Assembly: GCA_028752905.1 (NCBI GenBank)
Contig: JAQNBH010000130.1
Location: 111,913 to 175,912, forward strand
DNA length: 64,000 nucleotides
Source: Cladorhizidae sp. MBARI D1340-BT2
Lineage: Eukaryota > Porifera > Demospongiae > Poecilosclerida > Cladorhizidae
Reading direction: 5' to 3'
The position numbers were made by a program, and so were the translations under genes. Shown piece by piece: positions 1-11,457 of the stretch (within the stretch, counting starts at the first letter, position 1; each line of letters starts with the position of its first letter). A model generated the notes under the pieces. The model was not told the origin of the DNA and searched no databases. It worked only from the letters and a program-made list of their open reading frames with translations.

Positions 1-47
1 GTATTCCCTTGCTCTTTATAACCGCAAACAATATGCAATATATAAAT

Positions 48-126
<79 letters not shown>

Positions 127-880
127 GGAGGAGGAGGAGGAGGAGGAGGAGGAGGAGAAGGAGGAGAAGAAGAAGAAGAATATAATAATGATAATAATAA
201 TAATAATGATAATGATAAAATAAAAATAGAAATAATAATAATAATAATAATAATAATATAATAATAATAATATTAATAATAATAATAATAATAATAATAA
301 TGTAATTATTATAGTAGTAGTAATAATAATAGTAGTAATAATAGTAGATAATAGTAGTAATAATAGTAGTAATAATGATAATAATATTGATAATAATATT
401 AATAATAATAGTACTAATAATAGTAATAATAATAGTAATAATAATAGTAATAAAAATATCAACAGTAATAACAACACTAATAGCAACATTAATAACAACA
501 GTAATAGCAAAATTAATAGAAAAAGTAATAGCAAAAGTAATAGCAACAGTAATAGCAACAATAATAGCAACAGTAATAGCAACAGTAATAGCAACAATTA
601 TAGCAACAGTAATAGCAACAATAATAACAACAGTGATAGCAACAATATAGCAACAATAGCAAGAATAATAGCAACAATATTAGCACAACAATAGCAACAA
701 CTATAGCAACTAGCAACAACAATAGCAAGAACAATATTAACAACAATAGCAACAGCAATAGCAACAACAATAGCCACATCAATAGCAACAACATTAGCAA
801 CAACAATAGCAACATCAATAGCAACAATATTAGCAACAATAATAAGAACAAAAATAATAATAATAAATAATAATAATAAT
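48..880. repeat. Compound trinucleotide microsatellite
   Basis: A run of ATG/GAT triplets (about 48-125) passes into GGA/GAA triplets (125-180), then long AAT-rich stretches with TAG/AGC/AAC interruptions to about 880, ending in a CATGCATA-rich tail near 890-950. All reading frames are open only because the unit is three bases (poly-Leu, poly-Ile, poly-Ser), so I call no gene. Confidence 0.97.
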
Positions 881-963
881 AACTAGAATACATGCAAACT
901 AGAATACATGCATACATGCAGAATACATGCATATAAAATACATGCATATTGCATAAATTTAAA

Positions 964-1675
964 TTAAGAAATAATGATCGTCAGGTACTGAGCTGGACCA
1001 AGCACTGCAGCAGTGTTTCCTTGTTGGATTGCAACTGCAATTCTTTGCTGCAAGAAATGGTAGGCACGAAGGTCACCAGACTCAGTTTTGAGGCGTGCAC
1101 CTAGCTCTTGGAGAAAACTCTTTGTCTCAGACCCAAATACTCCAGAGGTCTCGATACCAATAGGTACAAAATAATGACTAGCCTCTATATTTGCATACTT
1201 CCCCTTCTTCAGAAATTCGGCCCAGTCAGAAATGCACCCTGGACCATCAGGTAACATAGTGGTATACGAAGGAGCAAAAGTGTCCACTCATGTAGCATTC
1301 CACACAAGATTTCGGCCGTTCCTCCAGGGAACAATAGAAGCCCCATCTGGATGCTTGCCATCTGAGCGACAGATCCCAGAGGGCTCCAGATGTGAAGGAA
1401 CCTTGATGGATGCAAGTGATTGTCTAACATGAACGTTGATAGCTGCATGCCTTGAATGATGACCCTGAATCTTCGAGCAACTGAGACCATCAGTCCCTAG
1501 CTGGCCCACCCGAGTTCCACACTGATGGCAACAGTGTGAGGATGACAGAGAGGTGTACCAAACCGCAAACCAATGGCTACCCTGATAACATCATCATCCA
1601 TACGGAGGCCTAATGAAGACATGGGGAGGGCATGAATCCAAGCGCCTGACTCCTTTCTAACTGCTTAAATCCGTA
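964..1675 (-). pseudogene. C-terminal remnant of a reverse-transcriptase element
   Basis: On the minus strand the sequence encodes, in order, SGAWIHALPMSSLGLRMDDD, a C-x2-C-like knuckle (CHQCG), GLSCSKIQGHHSRHAAIN, a stretch with LEPSGICRSDGKHPDGASI and LVWNAT, then FVPIGIETSGVFG and a terminal RIAVAIQQGN motif. I recognise this succession from the region downstream of reverse transcriptase in many uncharacterised metazoan retroelement ORFs; its exact job (a nuclease or nucleic-acid-binding tail) is unknown to me. It is broken: a frameshift lies between the RFGTPLCHPH segment and the CHQCG knuckle (about 1530), and an in-frame TGA lies at 1288-1290. The RT domain itself is not in the window. 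No termini or target duplication are visible. Family class is inference from motif memory. Confidence 0.7.
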
Positions 1676-1744
1676 TTCGAGAAAGCCCAATTCAGGAGAG
1701 AATTGAAAGCAGCCTTCACGAGCAGACCATCTCAGGACTTTTGC

Positions 1745-1828
1745 TTGGAATACTCAGATTCAGATGTTTGATATAATATATATTGATATATATATGTTTA
1801 TTTGATATATATATATGTGTGTACTTGG

Positions 1829-1872
<44 letters not shown>

Positions 1873-2345
1873 TTTATTTGATATATTTATATATATATAT
1901 GTTTATTTGATGTTTATTTGATATATATATGTTATTTGATATAATATAATTATGTTGATTTCAGGTATATGTTTATTTTATATATATATATATATGTTTA
2001 TTTGATATATATGTATGTTTATAAGATATATACATATTTATTTGATATATATATGTTTATTTGATATATATAATTATGTTTATTTGATATATATATATAT
2101 ATATGTTTATTTGATATATAATTATATGTTTATATATTTATTTTAGATATATATATATATATGTTTATTTGTAGGCATTGCTTTGTTCTTTCACCTGGTA
2201 TATATCAATAACTCATTTTTTTTTTGTACACAAGACCCCTTTTCTCAGATCCTATCAAATATATCAAATAAACATTATATATATCAAATAAACGTGTATA
2301 TATCAAATAAACATATATATATCAAATATATATATATCAAATAAG
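1745..2345. repeat. AT-rich TTTATTTGATATAT array, left block
   Basis: Irregular copies of a roughly 18-22 bp unit containing GTTTATTTGATATATAT, with runs of (AT)n. From 1745 to about 2165 the unit reads forward; from about 2258 to 2345 it reads as the reverse complement (TATCAAATAAACA). A short non-repeat piece (2170-2255) separates the orientations and contains a T-run and AGACCCCTTTTCTCAGATCC, which recurs almost exactly at 2800-2820. Confidence 0.9.
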
Positions 2346-2815
2346 CACCTATATTTTGGAACTCAAATCGTCACTTATTTCAATTCAGAAGTAAAGTTAT
2401 GAAACCCTGAATGCTAGACACTTGAAGCATTCATTTTGAGAAAAACGCGTTTTAAATTAATGGATTTTGAAGTTTCCTGTGCACTTTAATGAAGCCTTTC
2501 CTTTGTTAGTTTGTTAACCATGCTGCCACTAGAGCAGCTAGTAGGAAATCCCCCATTTTGTGGGGGTTTCCCATCTTGCGGGCAGTATTTTCTCCTAAAA
2601 TGATTACTATTTTAATTTTTTGGTACTACAGGCATCTACTACCTTTCCTTAAATATTTGTGTGAAGTCTGAAGGCTTTTACTTGCTTCTTTGTAGGCAAC
2701 AGTGAGGTTAGAAGATTGGTGGTCAAGAAGCTTACTACGCGTGTAACGGAACTGCGTTGCCATGCAATGACACCACAAAACCATTTTTCTCTACATAAGA
2801 CCCATTTTCTCAGAT
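2346..2815. other. Non-repeat spacer, no gene seen
   Basis: No open frame of note. It holds a small hairpin-capable stretch (CCCCCATTTTGTGGGGG near 2549) and, at its right edge, a copy of the AAGACCCATTTTCTCAGATCC boundary sequence also found near 2229. The paired boundary sequences suggest 2230-2800 was once inserted into, or copied along with, the AT array. Confidence 0.5.
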
Positions 2816-2819
2816 CCTA

Positions 2820-2925
2820 TCACATATATATGTTTATTTGCTATTTGATATATATATTTTTTGATATATATATATAGATGATATATAATTATATGTTTAT
2901 TTGATGTATTTGATATAATTATTAC
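2820..2925. repeat. Short block of the AT-rich array
   Basis: Forward-oriented GTTTATTTGATATAT units, the same family as 1745-2165 and 3700-4440. It ends just before a 12-bp perfect palindrome AAGTCGCGACTT at 2933-2944. Confidence 0.85.
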
Positions 2926-3064
2926 CGAATATAAGTCGCGACTTGTCAAGTTGCGCAGTGCGCGTGCGCAGTGCCAAGCCAGTCTTGTTTGACGCATTTG
3001 TTTGTGGTTGAGATTGTTTCATTTCAAACATTTGAGCTAGGTAGTAATTAGCTGGAAAGAGTTC

Positions 3065-3310
3065 CTAATCGCTATTGTCTACAATGAGTTCGTTATGTTC
3101 GATCTGTTCTTCGTCCAAGGAAGCAAATGGATGATCTTCTCCACAGCTGTCACTTCCCTCCCAACAACTGGCGAGTAGCTTGAGTAATGGCTGGGATAGC
3201 TAAAGCTTCTTCTTTATCGACTTTGAAGCAGTGAATTTCTCCATCTTCAGACCCGCCCACCTTCACAGTGCTGCCACAAGCACGGAATGATTTCTTGATC
3301 TCGGCAGACA
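3065..3310 (-). pseudogene. Pogo/Tigger-like transposase C-terminal fragment
   Basis: Read on the minus strand, 3310 down to about 3150 encodes AEIKKSFRACGSTVKVGGSE followed by GEIHCFK. This matches the I..SF..CG.....GSED..I.CF module that ends the DDE region of pogo/Tigger/jerky-type transposases. A second frame then gives PFASLDEEQIEHNELIVDNS and a stop at about 3065, the acidic tail usual in this group. A frameshift separates the two parts. The catalytic core is absent. Similar AT-rich sequences flank it (ATAATTATTACCGAATATAAG near 2918-2938 and an inverted relative near 3342-3370), which may be eroded terminal repeats; that is weak. Confidence 0.6.
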
Positions 3311-3699
3311 AAAACGACTGCGCGTGTGCAAGAGCAGTGGTATAATTAACTTATAATAATATAATAATTATGGCTTTACAGCGACAATGAAGATGACTCT
3401 ACATGAAGTGAACACAAAAAAACAACATCAAAAGAAGAAAATATATATTGTGCTGTCAGTCTAGCACCAAGTACTGGTGCAGCTGTGTGTGTGTGTGTGC
3501 ATAGATATGATTATAATATTTAAAGATAAATAAATGTGGAGTGGCTTAATTAAACAGTAGTTTGGACATGGACAAACAATGTGGAAAGAACAAATATTAT
3601 CTGTGTCAAAGTTAGTTATGAAGTGGTTCCAGAAAATAATTTATTTTTTTATTTTTTAATGGTTGAATAAGTAACACTGATGTCATACTATTCCATAGT
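3311..3699. other. Non-repeat spacer, no gene seen
   Basis: AT-rich single-copy-looking sequence with a short (GT)n run near 3485-3500. No coding pattern recognised. Confidence 0.5.
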
Positions 3700-4132
3700 C
3701 TCATGTTTATTAATTTGATATACATAATTATGTTAATTTGATATATTTAATATATGTTTTTTTAATATATACTGTATATATATATATATATGCTTATTTG
3801 ATATATATTGTTTATTTGGTATATATAATGTTTATTATGTTTATTTGATATATATAATGTTTATTTCATATATATTGTATGTTTATTTGATATATTTTAT
3901 ATATATTTATTTAATATATATATGTTTATTGTTTATTGATATATGTGTTTGTTTATTTGATATATTATGTTTATTTGATATATATATATATATAATATAT
4001 AATTATGTTTATTTGATTTATATATGTTTATTTGATATATATATATATAGGTTAATTTATATATATATATATTATGTTTATTTGATATATATATATATAT
4101 ATATATATTTGATATATATATGTTTATTTATT

Positions 4133-4171
<39 letters not shown>

Positions 4172-4440
4172 TTTGATATATAATTATATATAATTATGTT
4201 TATTTTGATATATAATATAATTATAAGAAATATAGATATATATAAGATATATATATGATTATTTGATATAATTATATATGTTTATTTGATATATATATGT
4301 TTATTTATTTGATATATATATGTTTATTAGATATATATTTTGATATATATGTTTATTAGATATGTTTATTTAATATTAAATTGTTTATTTGATATATATA
4401 TGTTTATTTGATATATTATATGTTTAATATATAGTTGATA
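3700..4440 (+). repeat. AT-rich array, forward-oriented arm
   Basis: Tens of imperfect copies of GTTTATTTGATATATATAT read on the plus strand. At about 4440-4455 the polarity reverses. Short Tyr/Ile-rich open frames here are by-products of the repeat. Confidence 0.93.
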
Positions 4441-5021
4441 TATATATATAATATATCAAATAAATCAATATATATCTATATATATATCAAATAAACACAA
4501 ATAACATAATAATTTATATCAAATAAACATATATATGCCCAAATAAACATATATATATCAAATACATATATAATTATATATATCAAATAAACATATATAT
4601 ATCAAATAAACATACAAATATATATACCAAATAAACATATATAATCAAATAAACATATTATATATATCAAATAAACATATACATAAATTATATCAAATAA
4701 ACATATATATTTCAAATAAACATATTATATATAAAATAAACAAAAAACATATATATCTATCTAATAAACATAATATAATATATATATAACAAATAAACAT
4801 ATATATGTCAAATAAACATAATATATAATATATTAAACATATATATTTCAAATGGACATCTAATAAACATATATATAACATATATATCTCAAATAAACAT
4901 ACATATCTAATAAACGTATATAAATCAATATATATTATATCAAATAAGCATATATATATATCAAATAAACATATTATATATATCAAATACATATATATCA
5001 AATAAACTCAAATATCAAGTA

Positions 5022-5053
<32 letters not shown>

Positions 5054-6395
5054 CAATATCAAATAAATATATATATATTAAATAAACATATATATATATA
5101 TATATTAAATAAACATATATATATCAAATAAACATATCAAATAAACATATATATATCAAATAAATATAATAAACAAAATAAACTAATATACATAATATAC
5201 ATATTCAAATAAACATATAATTATATATATATCAAATAAACATATTATATATATATATCAAATAAACACAAATAAACATATATTATATATATCAAATATA
5301 TGAATCAAATATATATATATCAAATAAACATTATATATATCAAATAAACATCAAATACACATATATATCCAATAAACATATATATTTCAAATAAACATAT
5401 ATATATAATAATATAATATAATAATATCAAATATATATATATCAAATAATCATTTATTTCAAATAAACATATACATATCTAATAAACATCAAAATTAATA
5501 TATATATATATATCATATATTTCAAATAAACATAATAATATATCATATATATATCAAATAAACAAAATAAACATATATATATTATATCAAATAAACATAT
5601 ATATATCAAATATATGAATCAAATATACAAATATATATATATATATATATATATCAAATAAACATTATATATATCAAATAAACATCAAATACCCATATAT
5701 ATCCAATAAACATATATATTTCAAATAAACATATATATAATATATAATATATATCAAATATAATATATATATATCAAATAATCATTTATTTCAAATAAAC
5801 ATATACATATCTAATAAACATCAAATATATATATATATATCATATATTTCAAATAAACATAATAATATATCATATATATATCAAATAAACAAAATAAACA
5901 TATATATATTATATCAAATAAACATATATATATCAAATAAACATATATTTATATCTAATAAACATACATATATATATATCATGTATATATCAAATAAACA
6001 TATATATGTCAAATAAACATATATATATATCATATAAACGTATATAATTATATAATTAATAAACATATATTCAAATAAACATATATATATATTTCAAATA
6101 AACTAATAAACATATATATATATCAAATAAACATATAATATATCAGATAAACATATATATTTCAAATAAACAAAATAAACACATATATATAATATTATAT
6201 CAAATAGACATAATTATAGACATATATAAATATCAGATAAATTCAAATAAACATATATAATTATATCAAATAAAGATATCAAATAAACATATATATATAT
6301 ATATATCAAATAAACATATATATATATAATAATCAAATAAACATATATATATATATAATTATAATAAATATATATATATCAAATAAACATACATA
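4441..6395 (-). repeat. AT-rich array, reverse-oriented arm
   Basis: The same unit now reads as ATATATATCAAATAAACAT on the plus strand, continuously to 6395, about 2 kb. Inside it is a longer internal duplication: the stretch near 5270-5560 (with ATATATGAATCAAATAT and CATTTATTTCAAATAAACA) recurs near 5580-5870. Together with 3700-4440 it forms a long imperfect inverted repeat. Confidence 0.93.
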
Positions 6396-6700
6396 TTTGT
6401 CGAGGGCACCACCTCCACACCGGCCACTTCACCAACTGCGCATGTGCAGACACATATTTCCTCCCTCCCACGCAAATCAGGAAACTATAAGCCATTGGGG
6501 TGACCAGATAGTATTATTCGCATAGCGAAGCCATTGCTGGGAGACAGATATCTACAGATAGTATTATTCGCGTAGCTAAGCCATTGCTGGGAGACAGATA
6601 TCTACAGATAAGTATGTAACATAATTCCATTTCCCTATGATGTTGATCTAACAAACTATCATACTACCCCTCAGATATAAGTTGATATTTGAATTTTCAG
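6396..6700. other. Spacer between AT array and Ginger element
   Basis: GC content rises sharply at 6396. It contains a two-copy 50-bp tandem duplication (6505-6604). No ORF is recognised. If the Ginger element has a left terminal repeat it should lie here, but I could not match one to the right side. Confidence 0.5.
6505..6604. repeat. 50-bp tandem duplication, 2 copies
   Basis: Copies 6505-6554 and 6555-6604 both start CAGATAGTATTATTCGC and end GGGAGACAGATATCTA; they differ at only two sites seen by eye (CATAGCGAAG against CGTAGCTAAG). Confidence 0.93.
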
Positions 6701-6830
6701 GTCAGTCATGCGAACAGAGAGAGACCAACGTGTGTTCCTGCGGAAGGTTGAGTACTATTTACAGAATGGTGCATATATCTGTGCAGTGGTATTCAGAAGA
6801 GCAGCATCAGTTTTATTGTCATTGCTATGT
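6701..6830 (+). pseudogene. Ginger exon 1 candidate (N-terminus)
   Basis: A TTTTCAG acceptor ends at 6700. The ATG at 6708 opens MRTERDQRVFLRKVEYYLQN, resembling the F..KVE.YL..G N-terminal helix found upstream of the zinc-binding domain in Ginger/GIN-type integrases. The donor is uncertain; GTAAAT at about 6827 is possible. The frame closes soon after. Call rests on one motif plus position 280 bp ahead of the certain exon. Confidence 0.5.
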
Positions 6831-7111
6831 AAATAATTACCACCTGCTTGTGGTGTTTTCTCCACAGCTTTACTGGTTCAGATTGTGATTGTCATGTGGA
6901 CATAAATTGATCAATGCCAATGATTTCATAAGCCTCCAATACATGGTCTATATTCTCCACAACAAATTAGGCCTACATAAACCATTGCTTCCTGATTTCA
7001 TAGAACTTGGCAGATTTCTTTCAAGTGACCAAAAATGATTTACGTGTCTTGTTATAAAGGTCTATGAAATAATGTACATGACACAACTTGTCATGGCTAT
7101 TTTGTCTATAG

Positions 7112-7320
7112 GTGAAACAATGTTCTACTCACAACCAGCAAAAAACCATCCCAATAAGAAGCTTAAGTGCTTGGTCCTGCTCTCAATTGATGAGCAGCAG
7201 AAAATTTTGCGTGAGGCCCATGACATCAATGGTGCACATCAAGGTCAGAAGCGTACCTTGGCATGTCTTACACAGGACTATTATTGGATGATGACTATGG
7301 CAAAGGATGTTTATAGTTGG
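7112..7320 (+). pseudogene. Ginger exon: H2C2 integrase zinc-binding module
   Basis: Preceded by TCTATAG and followed directly by GTAAGT, so both splice sites are good. The exon reads KLKCLVLLSIDEQQKILREA, then HDINGAHQGQKRT and DYYWMMTMAKDVYSW. This is the H-x4-H half of the HHCC zinc-binding fold that precedes retroviral-type integrase cores; the CxxC half is in the next exon (11351-11430). It is open throughout. In the intact protein this module would fold with zinc and help bind transposon ends. Confidence 0.8.
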
Positions 7321-7998
7321 GTAAGTATTTGTACATAGTGATATATCAATACATAAGTTGTAATATCGTAAAGGCGGATCAGGTTATATTAGTGGTATTG
7401 TTGTTGAGATATATTTTATTAAGCTTGGCCGTCTGCTCACCTGAAGCTGACCCTCCTGTCTCTCCACACTTGATCTTTCTCCATCATATGGTCACCAAAT
7501 CTCTGTGCATATGTATGATGAACTCAAACAGCACTGTTCTGGGTGTGCTCTGCCAGAACTCCTGAAGGTTGGGAGGCTAATTCTCTAGCTCTTATGCACA
7601 GTTGCAGAAACAGTAGACAAAGAAATAACAATCAGGGTTTTCATATTATGCATGTACTCTGTACCCTCGCTGTTATGTAGTTGCTCAGTTTTAAGTGCCT
7701 ATTTTGTTGTTTACTGATATAATAAGTGGCCCAGCTTGACAAAATGGTAGTTTTGTGGAGACCTATGGATATCTCAGTCACTGCATGCAGCTGTCCATGG
7801 CTTGTCACTACATGCAGCTGTTCATGGCTTATCACAGCATGCAGCTGTCATCTCTATGTGGTGATGGACCAAGTGATCCAGAAGACAGCTGCCCTTTGTC
7901 TATGAAACAAGCTGGACTATTTTTACTCTGAAAAAGAAACTTTGTTGAACTAGTTATAGAATTTTTAATGATCGTTTATGCACGATATTGTGTCAATA
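7321..7998 (+). other. Ginger intron, 5' part
   Basis: Begins with the GTAAGT donor. No coding sequence recognised. It contains a 27-bp, three-copy tandem repeat near 7778-7855 and ends at the TA (7997-7998) where a pogo element inserted. Confidence 0.6.
7778..7855. repeat. 27-bp tandem repeat, about 3 copies
   Basis: Three successive units of the form TCACTGCATGCAGCTGTCCA-TGGCTTG, each carrying the palindromes GCATGC and CAGCTG. Confidence 0.85.
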
Positions 7999-9400
7999 CA
8001 GTGGTCCCTCTGTATTAAGACCCTCCCAAGTAAGACCACCTCCATTATGAGACCATTTTTGCTTGCTCCCGGTTGGCTGGCTTTATTTTGCCCCTCCCAA
8101 GTAAGACTCTCTAAGACAAGTCCACCTCTCTTATAAGACCACTTGGCTGGGTCAATATCCTCCCAAGTAAGACCAAGCATCCAAGAATAGAGTGAATTTA
8201 GTTTTTTGTTTGAAGATCTACCTTCCATTGAAGTGACATACTTTTGCCCAACTGTGAAAAATCAGGAACTGGTACATTTTTACATCTGCATTGATCCAAA
8301 GAGGGACCTCGGCATCGAGTATGAGGCACAGGCCAAGGCATGGATGAGCACTCCTATCTGGGAGCAGTGGCTCAAGCGCACCAACAATAAGATGCTTGCC
8401 AAGGGCCGGAAGATCATCATATTCATTGACAACTGCTCAGCGCACTCAGATATCAACCTCAGAAACCTCAAGCTGGTCTTCCTTCCTGCCAACACCACCT
8501 CCAAGCTTCAGCCTATGGATGCTGGCATCATCCAGGCCATGAAGCTGGTCTACCAGAAGCAGATGATCTGCTATATTCTCCGGCTCATGGACGACACTGT
8601 GAATGCCGATAGTGGTTGCACTGAGAAAATGAGCTCGCTTGTCAAGAAGGTGAACATTCTGATGGCAATCCACTGGCTCATGAAGGCCTGGGGATGACCT
8701 CCATGTGTCCGCCATCAAGAAGTGCTTTAAGAAGTGTGGCTTCACGACCACCACTGCCCCCGCTGCTGAGGTAGAGGAGTCATAAATGCGCAGCTGCCGG
8801 AGGGTTTGACACTGCCGAGGACTACGCCAACATCGACAGCGAGGTGCACACCAGTGAGGACCACTATGACCCTGCCCTCAACCATGCCCTCGCCACCCCT
8901 GCTGACTCCACCCCTGAGGAGCCTGAGTCAGATGATGAGGAGGATGGCCCCATGCCCACTCCTGTGACTGTGTCAGAGGTGTTCGAGATGGTGTGCAAGC
9001 TGCGTGACTTTGCCACTCAAGGCATTCCCAAGCTTGTGGCAGGTGCTGATTCTATCGAGCAGATGGTCATCCAGAACAGGATGGAGCGGACTGTCCAGTC
9101 CAGTATCTCAGACTTTCTGTGTCCTAAGGACACTGCATGAGTCTAATGTCCAATACATACATGTGTACAATGATAACCAATGTCTTTCCAAGACACACCC
9201 ATAATTCCAATGAGAATACAGTATCTTGTCTGGGGAGCTTGCAGTTGGTTTAATATTATGAATGTGTGTACACTACACAATAAAATCCACTGAGCAATGC
9301 TTTGTGAGACCCATGGAGTGTTATTCCCAAGTAAGACCACCTCTCTAATAAGACCAGTTGGAAGTGCTCCCTGGGTGGTCTTAATAGGGAGGGACCACTG
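7999..9400 (+). mobile_element. Pogo/Tigger-type element with TA target duplication
   Basis: Left terminus 7999-8022 starts CAGTGGTCCCTCTGTATTAA. The right terminus 9377-9400 is its inverted copy with two mismatches in 24. TA dinucleotides flank both ends (7997-7998 and 9401-9402), the target duplication of Tc1/mariner/pogo elements. Subterminal copies of CTCCCAAGTAAGACCACCTC lie near 8026-8051 (right relative near 9328-9346), with further partial copies near 8093 and 8160. The 1402-bp length is short for an autonomous element (usually over 2 kb): the 5' part of the transposase gene, including the DNA-binding domain and first catalytic Asp, is missing. It sits in an intron of the Ginger remnant in the same orientation. 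Confidence 0.9.
8206..9140 (+). pseudogene. Pogo/Tigger transposase, 5'-deleted and frameshifted
   Basis: The DDE nuclease of the surrounding element, which would cut and paste it. Seen: KAWMSTPIWEQWLK, then the second catalytic Asp in GRKIIIFIDNCSAH and the third in NTTSKLQPMDAGII, the signature of pogo/Tigger transposases. The frame ends at a TGA at 8695-8697; a shifted frame continues with SAIKKCFKKCGF, the usual C-terminal module, to about 8784. A third frame, from about 8805 through 8844-9140, carries an acidic stretch and ends QNRMERTVQSSISDF. The N-terminal CENP-B-like helix-turn-helix and first Asp are absent, so the start at 8206 is only the first in-frame Met. Non-functional. Confidence 0.88.
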
Positions 9401-11350
9401 TAGGATGTTTCTTTCAGAAATTCGAATAAGGGTGTCGGTGGTGGGATAAAAAGCAATGTTATAATGCACTGAGGGGGCAGCATTCCTTACAGGAGCATAA
9501 ATGAATTTATGTTCTCTGAAGTTACTATAGGTGCTCTCTGGGATGTGGTAGGACAGTACATGTTTTAGAACAAATCAGGTCAACTCTAAAACTCTGGTGT
9601 ATGGTACACATCTGTAGTATGCAATGCCAGCAAATGTCACATCCATAGAGCTTCATCACTAACATCAATATCCAAGAGAATATATGGCTCCAGAGAGGTT
9701 TTACTGCTACTGCATTTTGATCATTATGACAGGCCCTCTAAACAAAGCATACCATGTACTTGTAAACAAGGTGTAAATCAAGAGGTAATCTGTTGATTAA
9801 AATCACTGTACTGAGTGCAGCATTCCAAAGTGTGTGCTATATATACAATACTCAATAATCTAAAGGCTGGTTCACAATAGGCGCATCGCTTGCGCGGCGA
9901 CGATTGCAACACGACACGTCGATGGTGAACATGAGGTTGCATCGCAATGCGATGCATTGCATCGTGTTGCATCCCATACGCTTAAGGAGGGACAGGACCA
10001 TTTTTTTATTTAAAAAACTACAACTTGTGATTACCATTTATTGCTCTGTAGATTCTGTAAACTTCATGGTATGGACCTGATATATATCTCAAAAGATAGG
10101 TCTCTCTGTGTGCTCTCTTTTGATACTAAAATATTTTTCATTGGTATAACGATAGCCAGTTACAGGATGGATAATTGGGTGGACCACGTATGACACAGGA
10201 GAGGTAGTCAAGCGTTCCCCCCAAGACCAGGCAAGACATACTACGCCCAATATTTCTTTTCTTCAGACTTCAGAGGGAGCATCCCGTCAGTTCTGCTCCC
10301 CACAGCCCCTTTTAACAGGGTGTATATAATCTTGTAAAAGTCACTGGACCAAGAAAATAATTTTGGGATGCCAAACATTTCCTTCCCCTAGCAGAAACTT
10401 GCATAAAGCGCTGGGGAAGGAGAGGTTTTAGGGATTCTAGAGCAACCTTTCATCACTGATGGCAAGCCATCATTCATCACTTATGGCGAGACAATCGTTG
10501 TATCGATTTCTAAAGTGGGGGTACCTCAAAACCTGAATGCCTGTGGCTCTGCATAAATATCTCCAGATTGCAAAGTGTTCGAGTTCAAATTAGCACCTGT
10601 GGCTAGAGGCTACGCAATGAGTGTTTTCATTGGGCGCTAAAAGATAATTACTCGGTCAAGCGTGCAGGTGGAAAAAAATTATTTTTTCTGAACACACTCT
10701 CTTCATGTAGCACTAGTAATCAGGTAAGCAGGGAGGGCAAAGCTTGTCTTCCTGGGCACTAGTGTGTGCCTCTCCATGGTGCATGTGGATCCAAGTGCAG
10801 GCTCTGGCACATGAATGGTAGACATGAAGTATATACTCCTCATGTCTACACAGACAGTAGCAAGTAGGGGGCCATTGGAACCAAAGTCCATGACCATTGG
10901 TTGCTGTTTGTGACCTTTGTTAGCAATTCTTTCGGAAATCCTGCCCTGTTAGGACAGGCTGTTCCACAGTCATGGATGCCTGAACCTGAACACTACCCAT
11001 TTATAAAAATGTTTCTATGGATATATATACACATATACATGGCATTGGTATTCTATTTGATGCCTCTCTTACATTATTTCAACTGACACTGGCCTAGTAG
11101 AGTAAGCTCTAAGTATGAAATGTGGATCATCTTTTGTATTGACACAGTCTAACGTAAGTGTTTTGAGCAGACGTTGATAAGTTTCTCCTTAAAGTATAGT
11201 TCGTGTGGATAATCTATGAGTTGCTTGCTCAATGTATGGACCAGTATTAGTGTGGGAAATCTGTGAATTGTTCAAATCCTGGTTTGCTCTTATCATGTAA
11301 TATATAAAAATGTTGCCTCATGAAACTACAGTCATTTTATTGTGTTTTTA
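9401..11350 (+). other. Ginger intron, 3' part; no gene seen
   Basis: About 1.95 kb without recognisable coding sequence. Notable only is 9865-9975: it begins GGCTGGTTCACAATAGGCGC, is GC-rich, and carries self-complementary TGCATCGCAATGCGATGCA. That resembles the end of a small hairpin-forming element, but I found no matching partner. A TTTTTAG acceptor near 11350 closes the intron. Confidence 0.5.
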
Positions 11351-11430
11351 GATATCCACTTGTCAAAGGTGCCAACAATTTTAAGACCATTGCAACAGAG
11401 CTACATCCTATCAAAGTTTCCAACAGGTCA
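11351..11430 (+). pseudogene. Ginger exon: CxxC and ELHPIKV linker
   Basis: One frame gives STCQRCQ (CxxC of the HHCC module); the adjacent frame gives NNFKTIATELHPIKV. The C-x2-C-Q-R-x-N ... ELHPI.V arrangement is the normal link between zinc-binding module and integrase core in this group. The two frames differ by one base, consistent with a single-base insertion near 11363. The 3' boundary is not certain. Confidence 0.65.
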
Positions 11431-11457
11431 CTGATTTTATACTGCATGACACATGCA

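Noticed and set aside
16..947. Poly-Leu, poly-Ser and poly-Ile ORFs in the first kilobase
   Set aside because: Translation of trinucleotide repeats only.
3845..5001. Tyr/Ile/Leu-rich ORFs in the AT array (membrane-protein-like)
   Set aside because: They follow the TTTATTTGATATAT unit and change with its phase; hydrophobicity is a by-product of T-rich codons.
9865..9975. Complete MITE with GGCTGGTTCACAATAG end
   Set aside because: Only one end is visible; I could not find an inverted partner or target duplication.
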